Source: Campylobacter concisus
Lineage (GTDB): Bacteria > Campylobacterota > Campylobacteria > Campylobacterales > Campylobacteraceae
NCBI RefSeq assembly: GCF_002913745.1
Contig: NZ_PPCG01000051.1
Coordinates: 1 to 43,749, forward strand
Length of the DNA: 43,749 bases
Reading direction: 5' to 3'
The notes beneath the pieces are model-generated. The model ran no database searches and was not told the origin of the DNA. It saw only the letters and a list, made by a program, of their open reading frames with translations. Positions 35,015 to 41,380 of this stretch are shown piece by piece. Every line of letters begins with the position of its first letter. Within the stretch, counting starts at the first letter, position 1. Position numbers and translations under genes: made by a program.

Positions 35015-35029
35015 ATGAAATAATTTCAT
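35015..35029. promoter_or_regulatory. Operator O1, perfect 15-bp palindrome
   Basis: ATGAAAT-A-ATTTCAT, in the divergent region between the regulator trio and the replication/structural genes. Confidence 0.7.
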
Positions 35030-35036
35030 TGTTCGT

Positions 35037-35051
35037 ATGAAATGATTTCAT
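35037..35051. promoter_or_regulatory. Operator O2, perfect 15-bp palindrome
   Basis: ATGAAAT-G-ATTTCAT; its centre is 22 bp from the O1 centre, about two helical turns, so bound dimers would sit on the same DNA face. Confidence 0.7.
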
Positions 35052-35145
35052 ATTTCCGATTTTATCGAAGGTATGTAAATTTTGCCCTTAATATGGCTTT
35101 AAACTATTTTGAACCTAATGAACTGCCCGCAACAGAGTAGAGATG

Positions 35146-35255
35146 TTTAGGGGCTTGTTTGTTACAACCTTAATACGTTGTAAAACTGTTGGGGGTGGTG
35201 TAGCTCTGCCCCTAAAATACTTAGCTACAAAACAAATATTTTTTAAGGAGCTACA
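35146..35255 (+). promoter_or_regulatory. Structured leader of the ssDNA-binding gene
   Basis: Nested inverted repeats: outer TTTAGGGGC (35146-35154) with GCCCCTAAA (35208-35216), inner TTACAAC (35162-35168) with GTTGTAA (35177-35183). A second set is TGTAGCT (35199-35205), complementary to AGCTACA at 35223-35229 and again at 35249-35255, the last overlapping the Shine-Dalgarno AAGGAG. Competing folds could control translation or mark a DNA structure used in replication. Confidence 0.5.
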
Positions 35256-35256
35256 C

Positions 35257-35586
35257 ATGTACACTTATCTTTTAGGTTTTTGTGACGAAGTTCGTCCGAT
35301 TTCTCGCATCGACAAGAAAACTGGTGAAGTTGCATCGTCTATCGACGTAACTATCACTTTTGAAAGTCGTGATCAACATGGCTATCTTGTCAAATCAACC
35401 GAAACTATCAATTATGACTTTTCTCTTAAGCCAAAATTTGATTCTGTAAAAGGCAAATATATCGCTGTTCCATATCGCTTTTTAAATACTCGCAATGGTG
35501 CATATATGTTCCCTGATGAGAGTTTGAGTTTTCAAGTTTTCAATGAAAATCCTTTTTTGAAAGAAACATCAAAGTCGTCTAAATAA
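35257..35586 (+). CDS. Putative phage ssDNA-binding protein (pV role)
   Basis: A 109-residue protein starting at the ATG behind AAGGAG (the frame is open further upstream without a good start). It is soluble and beta-rich with many aromatics (MYTYLLGFCDEV, YDFSLKPKF, YIAVPYRFLNTRNGAYMF), consistent with an OB-fold. It is the first gene before the coat gene, where inoviruses place gene V. It would coat plus-strand DNA and stop second-strand synthesis. The call rests on position, size and composition, not on a recognised signature. Confidence 0.55.
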   Translation: MYTYLLGFCDEVRPISRIDKKTGEVASSIDVTITFESRDQHGYLVKSTETINYDFSLKPKFDSVKGKYIAVPYRFLNTRNGAYMFPDESLSFQVFNENPFLKETSKSSK

Positions 35587-35646
35587 TTAAAAGCGGGGGC
35601 TATGCCTTAATGTGAGTAGCAAACCACTCTCCCGCCTTTCTCAATT

Positions 35647-35677
35647 TCTACAAAGTTTATTCTTTAAATTTTGTAGA
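35647..35677 (+). other. 8-bp stem hairpin before the major coat gene
   Basis: TCTACAAA (35647-35654) pairs with TTTGTAGA (35670-35677) across a 15-nt loop, 30 bp before the coat protein ribosome-binding site. It may stabilise the abundant coat mRNA or be an RNA-processing site. Confidence 0.45.
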
Positions 35678-35711
35678 GATTGTTCTCTAAAATTTCAAAA
35701 AGGAGTTAGAT

Positions 35712-35933
35712 ATGGAAAAAGTTAAAAATTTTCTAGAATCTACTAAGGTTAAAGTTGCTGCTGTTGGCTCTACATTGCTTTCAGCTCCTGTTCTTTTCGC
35801 TGGTGATGCTCCAGTAGTTCCAACTACGCCGTTAAAAGCTGACTATGCTTTATTTGACTACGTATTTGCTGGCGTTATCGCTGTTGCTTTCATCTTTATG
35901 ATTGCTAGCAGAGTTAAGTCTTTCATCAAGTAG
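35712..35933 (+). CDS. Major coat protein (pVIII-like)
   Basis: A 73-residue precursor with the classic inovirus coat layout: a basic signal peptide cleaved near residue 30 (SAPVLFA|GDAP), a short mature N-terminus, one TM helix (about 50-66, VFAGVIAVAFIFMIA) and a basic C-terminus (SRVKSFIK) that would face the DNA inside the filament. Mature length is about 43 residues, similar to other class I/II coats. AAAGGAG is an excellent ribosome-binding site, and a hairpin terminator/attenuator follows, as expected for a highly expressed coat gene. Confidence 0.85.
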   Translation: MEKVKNFLESTKVKVAAVGSTLLSAPVLFAGDAPVVPTTPLKADYALFDYVFAGVIAVAFIFMIASRVKSFIK

Positions 35934-35937
35934 TTTT

Positions 35938-35954
35938 AGGGGCTTCTTGCCCCT
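35938..35954 (+). terminator. Hairpin after the major coat gene
   Basis: AGGGGC, loop TTCTT, GCCCCT, followed by TTTAAAG. Its weak U tract suggests partial termination, like the terminator after M13 gene VIII. The left arm lies in TTTAGGGGCTT, which also occurs at 35146-35156. Confidence 0.6.
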
Positions 35955-35969
35955 TTAAAGGTTAAAATA

Positions 35970-36275
35970 ATGAAAGAAAATGCTATATACGTTCCTAACC
36001 TAAATATCTGCGTTAAAGATTTCTACATAAAAGATAAAAAAGTATTTTTTGTAAATTTTGATGATAGTGTTTTTACTTCTTATTATTCTCTTTATAATTT
36101 ACAAACAAACTATATATTTAACACTGAAACTAATATTTGCTACATTCAAAAAAATGATTTAATTCCAAACCTAGGTATATATGAACATCAATTTAATTTT
36201 TTAATGGGTCTTTCTGCGATACTTATAGCATTTTCTTTTCTTATTGGGTTAATTATAGTCGGAGCTACACGATGA
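35970..36275 (+). CDS. Small phage membrane protein
   Basis: A 101-residue protein with a hydrophilic, aromatic-rich N-terminal part and one C-terminal TM (LMGLSAILIAFSFLIGLIIVGATR). There is no signal peptide, so the orientation would be N-in or N-out by tail anchoring. Its stop overlaps the next tiny frame (ATGA). In inoviruses this slot holds minor coat proteins of pVII/pIX type, although this is longer than usual. Function not recognised. Confidence 0.6.
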   Translation: MKENAIYVPNLNICVKDFYIKDKKVFFVNFDDSVFTSYYSLYNLQTNYIFNTETNICYIQKNDLIPNLGIYEHQFNFLMGLSAILIAFSFLIGLIIVGATR

Positions 36276-36379
36276 TTGAAGTATTTAACAATGATGTATT
36301 TAATTATTTTTTAAATCTCTTTTCTCTCTTTTTTGTGCCTATATTTATATACGTTATAGCTCTCTCTTTTGTCAAGTAG
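36272..36379 (+). CDS. 35-aa membrane peptide, candidate pVII/pIX-like tip protein
   Basis: The frame starts at an ATG overlapping the stop of the 101-residue gene (ATGA) and encodes an acidic 12-residue head followed by one TM (FLNLFSLFFVPIFIYVIALSF) and a single lysine before the stop. Size (35 residues) and position after the coat gene match M13 pVII (33) and pIX (32). The tight overlap supports real translation. Confidence 0.5.
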   Translation: MIEVFNNDVFNYFLNLFSLFFVPIFIYVIALSFVK

Positions 36380-36417
36380 GTTTTAATTTTTTCGACGTGC
36401 TGGATATTAAATTTTTA

Positions 36418-36451
36418 ACTTCTTTTTTTCCGTAGGACAAAAAAGAAGCGA
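36418..36451 (+). terminator. Hairpin between coat block and adhesin gene
   Basis: CTTCTTTTTT and AAAAAAGAAG form a 10-bp stem with about ten unpaired bases between them. It is AT-rich apart from the ends, so it is weak; it may dampen transcription into the adhesin gene. Approximate bounds. Confidence 0.35.
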
Positions 36452-36496
36452 CAACCGCAGGGCGTCAGGTATTAAATTTTAAAAAGGGTTAAATTC

Positions 36497-38548
36497 ATGA
36501 AAAAAATAAAATCATTTTTTCTTTTGTTCTCTATATTTTTTTCTTTTTCATTTGCTTACGCCGATTGCCATTCTTTATCAAATTTTACTCAAGCAATTTC
36601 TTTTATTTATGAAAAGAGTGGATATAAAGTTTTTAAAATTTATGATTCTCTTTATTATGTTGTTGATTCAGAGATTGTTCAAAGTTCTACTCTTACTTGT
36701 GGTGTCGTTTCTGGTGGCGAGCATTTTCTCGTTGCTAATAATGTTTTTAATATAACTGGTTCTGCTACTTATCACCCTAGTAAAGAAAAATCTATTCCTG
36801 CTAATACTATTTCTTATTCTAGGTATTATCCTTATAATTGTTCTGCTGATCAAGTTTTAAATTTAAAAACTAAAAAGTGCCAAACTTGTCCAAAAGATCA
36901 TTTTTTAAATCAAGAAACTGGAGAATGTGAGCGAGAATTAAAACGCCCTGATTGGTGTCCTAAGCCTATGATCTATAATGAAAGAAAGGTAGAGCTTCTT
37001 TTAAGGGATAAAATTGTTGAAGAGTGTTTGCCTGATCCTAATATATCTGAAAGTGATTGCAAAAAAAGAAATATGAAATTTCATGGTTGCGATGATAGTG
37101 TTAGTGGCTACGAACTCGCAACTTGTATGAGTATTCCTAGTGGTTGTTATGCCCCTGAAACTATTGAGCGATTTAAGGCTGAAAAACAGCTTGAAAATGA
37201 TCTTTTCATTATGGGCGGTTTTATGATCCCATTGCCTATTAATGCTATTAAAAATGGTCTTAGCTCTTTGGGTTCTTTTTTTAAGGGTCTTTTTTCTAGT
37301 GGTGCTAAGCCTGCTAATTTAAATTTATTAGAATATCGCCCCCAAATAGTTGATGTTAAGGCTACTGTTTCAGGTCCTGAGCCAGTCTTTAATCTTAATC
37401 CAGTTGATGATAATGCTATTGTTTTTAACAGCGTTTTTAAAGAAACTGGCAAGCTCGATGCCACTGCTTCAGCTTCATCAAATATAGTTAAGTCACCCCA
37501 AGCAACTGCCGATGTTTCTCCAAATTTAAGAAAATTTGATTTGCCAAAAGATGCTTCAGTTTCTAAAATTGAAAACAATACAATTGTTACTGCAAAGCTT
37601 AAGGATATGTCTAAACCTATCCCCACAAAAGATATAACTGTTCCTAATGAAGTTAAAAACATAAGCCTTGATTATGATTTAAATACTATGTTTAAAGCTT
37701 CTGATAAACCTACCCCAAATTTGCCCATGACAATTAAGCAAACTAGCAATGCAGGCAATAAAGCAACTTACAAAGGTAATATTGTTACCCCTGATAAAAG
37801 TGTTATTGATGTTGAAGTTGTTGAAACTACTACATCTACTGGCTCTAAGGTTCAAGATGTAACTTATTCTTATATTTATAAGACCCCAAGCGGTAGTAAT
37901 AAGTTTTCTACTGGTTACGTTAATACTATTACTTCTGATAATAAAGTTACTAATTCTATTCCAAAAGATAGCACATCAACAAATTCATCTGGTAGTTCGT
38001 CTAATTCAGGTAGTGGCGGTTCATCATCAACAACTATTCCTAGCCAGCCTACCCAGTCTATTGATTTAAGCTCTTTAGAGCAGGCTTTAAATAGAAATAG
38101 TGCCAAGCTTGATACTATAAACGATACTTTAACTTCTATCAAAAATCAACAGCTAGAGCAATGGAATTATGAGCCTAATGTTAATACTGCTACTTCTTTT
38201 TCTGCACTGCAAAGCGAGCTTGCTAAATTTGATGTGTCCGTTAATGACGCCTTTAATTTTTTGAACAACTTTAAGAGCGATATTGATAATTTAATGAATA
38301 ACTTTAACGAGTCGCTTGACGTTTTTAATAAAGGTATTGATGCTCCTGATATCCCTAAAGGAACTTGTCCTTTTACTATTAGTGGCCCAACTCCTGGTAG
38401 CGGTAAAAATAATTTATTTAATATCGATCCTTGTCGTATTGTTACTCCTTATAGGTCTATTCTTACTTTGTTTTTTACGATCTGGTTTAGCTTTGAGATC
38501 ATTATGTTTTCTTTGAAATATCTCTTTAGGGTAGGCGGTGATTCATGA
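36497..38548 (+). CDS. Adsorption/attachment protein (pIII-like, TspB-like)
   Basis: A 683-residue virion tip protein: a signal peptide (1-22, SFAYA|D), a cysteine-rich N-terminal half (CPKD...CERE, C154, C177, C188, C198, C210, C217), a Thr/Ser/Pro-rich middle, a flexible Gly/Ser linker (about 494-513) and a C-terminal domain with a cysteine pair (C624, C646) and one TM (about 654-675). This matches the receptor-binding, linker, anchor order of pIII. The N-terminal part presumably binds the host receptor and decides host range. It overlaps the next gene by 4 bp. Confidence 0.8.
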   Translation: MKKIKSFFLLFSIFFSFSFAYADCHSLSNFTQAISFIYEKSGYKVFKIYDSLYYVVDSEIVQSSTLTCGVVSGGEHFLVANNVFNITGSATYHPSKEKSIPANTISYSRYYPYNCSADQVLNLKTKKCQTCPKDHFLNQETGECERELKRPDWCPKPMIYNERKVELLLRDKIVEECLPDPNISESDCKKRNMKFHGCDDSVSGYELATCMSIPSGCYAPETIERFKAEKQLENDLFIMGGFMIPLPINAIKNGLSSLGSFFKGLFSSGAKPANLNLLEYRPQIVDVKATVSGPEPVFNLNPVDDNAIVFNSVFKETGKLDATASASSNIVKSPQATADVSPNLRKFDLPKDASVSKIENNTIVTAKLKDMSKPIPTKDITVPNEVKNISLDYDLNTMFKASDKPTPNLPMTIKQTSNAGNKATYKGNIVTPDKSVIDVEVVETTTSTGSKVQDVTYSYIYKTPSGSNKFSTGYVNTITSDNKVTNSIPKDSTSTNSSGSSSNSGSGGSSSTTIPSQPTQSIDLSSLEQALNRNSAKLDTINDTLTSIKNQQLEQWNYEPNVNTATSFSALQSELAKFDVSVNDAFNFLNNFKSDIDNLMNNFNESLDVFNKGIDAPDIPKGTCPFTISGPTPGSGKNNLFNIDPCRIVTPYRSILTLFFTIWFSFEIIMFSLKYLFRVGGDS

Positions 38549-38991
38549 AATGGTTAATCGGTGCGGTCGGTGGTTTTATTGTAAATTTTATTGAATTCTT
38601 AGTAAAGAAAATTGGTATAAGAAATACTATTTTAGCCTTTGTTGTGCCTATTTATGCTTCTTTTGTGGCTTTTCTTATTGCTTTTGCTGGATATGCCATT
38701 TTATTTATTATGAAAATTTGGAATTTACTTAGGGAGTATATCCCTAAAATGTTTGATTATGGCTCTAGTGTTGGTGGATCTTTTGGCGGTTTGCCTAATC
38801 AAACTGTTCTAAATTCTGCTATGGAGTTTTTACATCAAAGCGGTTTAGCTTCTGCTTTTTCAACTGCAATGACCTTGTTTATATCTATTCTTAGCTTGTT
38901 CTTTGCTCTCCAGCTTTATAGGGTTATCTTGTATGTTAGGGCTAATATGACAAAGATCATAACCGATCTATTAACTTTAATGAGTAGATAG
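38545..38991 (+). CDS. Minor coat protein (pVI-like, DUF2523-like)
   Basis: A 148-residue integral membrane protein with three hydrophobic segments (WLIGAVGGFIVNFIEFLV; ILAFVVPIYASFVAFLIAFAG; FSTAMTLFISILSLFFALQL) and a Gly/Ser-rich connector (YGSSVGGSFGG). Position between the pIII-like and Zot genes is that of gene VI in Ff phages and of DUF2523 proteins in other inoviruses. It would cap the filament with pIII. Translation is coupled to both neighbours. Confidence 0.7.
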   Translation: MKWLIGAVGGFIVNFIEFLVKKIGIRNTILAFVVPIYASFVAFLIAFAGYAILFIMKIWNLLREYIPKMFDYGSSVGGSFGGLPNQTVLNSAMEFLHQSGLASAFSTAMTLFISILSLFFALQLYRVILYVRANMTKIITDLLTLMSR

Positions 38992-38992
38992 C

Positions 38993-40117
38993 ATGCTTAG
39001 TTTAATTATTGGTCCGCCACGATCTGGAAAAACTTATAAAGCAGTTCATCTAATAAATGATGAATACGAATTGCACTTAAAAGGCGAATCAAAGTATAGG
39101 TTTATCTATACTAATATCAATGGCTTAAAATTTGATCATTTCGATGGCTTTGTAAAGCAATATGATAAAAATGATTTTCTTACTGCCGTTAGTCAAGAAT
39201 ATACCCTTAGTTCTCAATATGAAAATGGCTTTTTAGAGAATGTAGATAATTATGATGAATATGCCTTGAAAAATGGAATTTACGAAAATTATCATCATTG
39301 CTTGATAGTTCTTGATGAAGCTTACAACACCTTTACTAAAACCTTTAATGAAAGCTTGGGTAGGTTTTTAAGCTATCACGGACATTTTGGGATAGATATT
39401 ATCTTTCTTTTTCAGTCTAAACGTCAGACAAATAGAGAGTATTTAGTTCATACTGAATTAATGTATATGGCTCAACCTAGTGGCAAAAGGCTCTTTAGTA
39501 GTCTTTTTAAATATAAAGTCTATAGCACTTCATCTAATTTTAATTACAATCTTATTCGTTCTGAAAATCTAAAATTTAATCAAAAAGTCTCAGATTTATA
39601 TAGTAGTGGTTCAAAAGAAATTTATAAAAGCTATGCAACTAAAAAGATTTTATTTTTAATAATTTTCATTATAGCTTCTTATGCTATATATAAATTCTTA
39701 GAGCCTAAACATGAGCCAGCTCAATCAACTAAACAAGAAACAAGGTTTGTTGATTTAAATACTTCTGATTCTAAAGAGCTTAAAACAATTTCAGATAGTG
39801 TAGATAGTTCAGATATAAACACCACTATTTTTAATAATAATAGAATCTATCTAAGGGTAACTTGCTTTCCAAGCGGTTGTAAATTTAGAAATTACTCCAT
39901 TGATTTATCTTTAGATAGCTTCTTAGAACTCCTTTCTTTCTCAAACTGCCATATATTCTTACAAGATAAGAAGTCAGGCAACTACATTGATTACTTTGTT
40001 TCTTGCCATGCAGATTTTGAAAGGGTTTTAAAAAGCTTAGAAAATTCATCACAAGGGTTTGCAAATGAAAAATCTCCAAAGACTGATTCTAGTCCTATGC
40101 TTCCTACTCTCAAGTAG
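38993..40117 (+). CDS. zot: Zot-domain assembly ATPase (pI-like)
   Basis: A 374-residue bitopic inner-membrane protein. Walker A is GPPRSGKT (7-14), Walker B is CLIVLDEA (103-110), and the sensor-like region is DIIFLFQSKRQTNREYL. One TM is at about 219-236 (ILFLIIFIIASYAIYKFL), leaving a periplasmic tail with four cysteines. Pfam Zot proteins power extrusion of filamentous phage through the envelope; in C. concisus Zot is also discussed as a virulence factor because the periplasmic part can resemble the V. cholerae toxin. It starts 1 bp after the preceding stop and overlaps the secretin gene. Confidence 0.9.
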   Translation: MLSLIIGPPRSGKTYKAVHLINDEYELHLKGESKYRFIYTNINGLKFDHFDGFVKQYDKNDFLTAVSQEYTLSSQYENGFLENVDNYDEYALKNGIYENYHHCLIVLDEAYNTFTKTFNESLGRFLSYHGHFGIDIIFLFQSKRQTNREYLVHTELMYMAQPSGKRLFSSLFKYKVYSTSSNFNYNLIRSENLKFNQKVSDLYSSGSKEIYKSYATKKILFLIIFIIASYAIYKFLEPKHEPAQSTKQETRFVDLNTSDSKELKTISDSVDSSDINTTIFNNNRIYLRVTCFPSGCKFRNYSIDLSLDSFLELLSFSNCHIFLQDKKSGNYIDYFVSCHADFERVLKSLENSSQGFANEKSPKTDSSPMLPTLK

Positions 40118-41330
40118 TTTATCTGCCTTAGAATATCGAAATATTACTTTTAATGATTTCTTGGGCGAGATTAGTTCTATAACTGGTAAAAATATTGTTA
40201 TTAGTGGCAATGTTGATACTAACTTTGATGTATTTTTGCCTACGCTTGATCTAAGCAATACTGATACTTTTTCTAAGTTGCTTAAAGATATTTTAAATGT
40301 TAATGGTCTTGATTATTTAATACAAGATAGCGTTCTTTTAATATATAATCCAACTGTTGAAGAGAAGCCAGTTTTAAAAGACTACATAATAAAATTTAAG
40401 CATATTTCCAAAGAAGATGTTGTATCCGCCCTATCTTTATTTAATGAAAATATAAAATACACTGTTTATAGTGATAGGGTATTGCTTCTTACTACTGAAA
40501 GCCAGTATAAGATTATTGATAATCTTATTAATGGGCTTGATACTAGCTATCAATTACGACAGCTTAGCTTTACTATTATTAGCACAGATAACACAAAGCT
40601 TAAAGAAATTGGACCACGTATAGAATCTATCTTAAGTCCTTTAGATCATTTCTACTTTAAAATTATTACAAACGTTCTTACGGTCGATAGCACCAAAGTT
40701 AATAAAGATTCTGTCACCAGTCTTATAAATTTACTTAAAGAAAAGGGCGTTTCTGATCTGATCTATAATCCTAGAGTTACTGTTATTGATAATAAAGATA
40801 GCGTAATTGAGAGCGTTATAAAAACGCCTATTCAAAAATCATCAATCGATATTCAAAATAGTCAAAGCATTACTACCAACCAAGTTGAATATCAAGATGT
40901 TGGTTTAAAGCTTTATATTTCAAGTGTCTTGATTACTAATGATAGTGTTAGTTTTACTTTGGATCTATATATTGAAAATTTGCTTGATGATACATTAACT
41001 CCTAGAATTTCAAGTAGGCATCTAAAAACAAATGTTTATCTTACTGATACAAATTCATTTCTTATTGGCGGTATTAATAGCAAAGAAACAATTAAATCAA
41101 CAAAGACTATTCCATTTATTGAAAATATTCCTATTCTTGGCGATATAACGACGTATAAAAGCGAAAAGACTAGCGATTATAGCTTTAGTATATTTATCAC
41201 TATGCTACCATCCGAGAAAGATATTTTTTCAGAGTTTTATTATGATCCAGCAGATAAGCACCTTGCTCTTGAGCGCTACTTGACGAGCGCAGCGCGCAAC
41301 GCAAAAGGGGCCCCACGAAGTGGGGAATAA
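40065..41330 (+). CDS. Phage secretin (pIV-like outer-membrane channel)
   Basis: A 421-residue protein from the ATG at 40065 (a TTG two codons earlier is possible; AAGGG lies upstream). It has a signal peptide (LILVLCFLLSSSLSA), N0/N1-type periplasmic domains (FNDFLGEISSITGKNIVISG; DYIIKFKHISKEDVVSAL) and a C-terminal secretin domain with VEYQDVGLKLYISS and NSFLIGGI...IPFIENIPILGDI. It forms the outer-membrane pore for virion exit, so this phage does not need a host secretin. It overlaps zot by 53 bp, and its stop lies inside a strong hairpin. Confidence 0.88.
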   Translation: MKNLQRLILVLCFLLSSSLSALEYRNITFNDFLGEISSITGKNIVISGNVDTNFDVFLPTLDLSNTDTFSKLLKDILNVNGLDYLIQDSVLLIYNPTVEEKPVLKDYIIKFKHISKEDVVSALSLFNENIKYTVYSDRVLLLTTESQYKIIDNLINGLDTSYQLRQLSFTIISTDNTKLKEIGPRIESILSPLDHFYFKIITNVLTVDSTKVNKDSVTSLINLLKEKGVSDLIYNPRVTVIDNKDSVIESVIKTPIQKSSIDIQNSQSITTNQVEYQDVGLKLYISSVLITNDSVSFTLDLYIENLLDDTLTPRISSRHLKTNVYLTDTNSFLIGGINSKETIKSTKTIPFIENIPILGDITTYKSEKTSDYSFSIFITMLPSEKDIFSEFYYDPADKHLALERYLTSAARNAKGAPRSGE

Positions 41331-41340
41331 GCGTGCGCTC
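41285..41340 (+). other. GC-rich compound hairpin at the secretin/initiator junction
   Basis: CCCCAC (41311-41316), loop GAA, GTGGGG (41320-41325) is stacked on a lower stem GCGC(A)ACGC (41294-41302) with GCGTGCGC (41331-41338); an alternative lower stem is GAGCGCA (41285-41291) with TGCGCTC (41334-41340). No U tract follows, so it is unlikely to be just a terminator. Candidate packaging signal or origin. Confidence 0.6.
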
Positions 41341-41349
41341 TTGGCTATA

Positions 41350-41355
41350 TATAAT
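41350..41355 (+). promoter_or_regulatory. -10 box of the replication initiator gene
   Basis: TATAAT inside the AT run TATATATAATATAAG, 26 bp before the initiator ATG, directly after the GC-rich hairpin. Confidence 0.5.
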
Positions 41356-41380
41356 ATAAGTGTGTACAAAGGTGTAAAAA

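Noticed and set aside
37147-37662. 171-codon leftward frame inside the pIII-like gene
   Set aside because: Antisense to a well-supported gene and without start signals.
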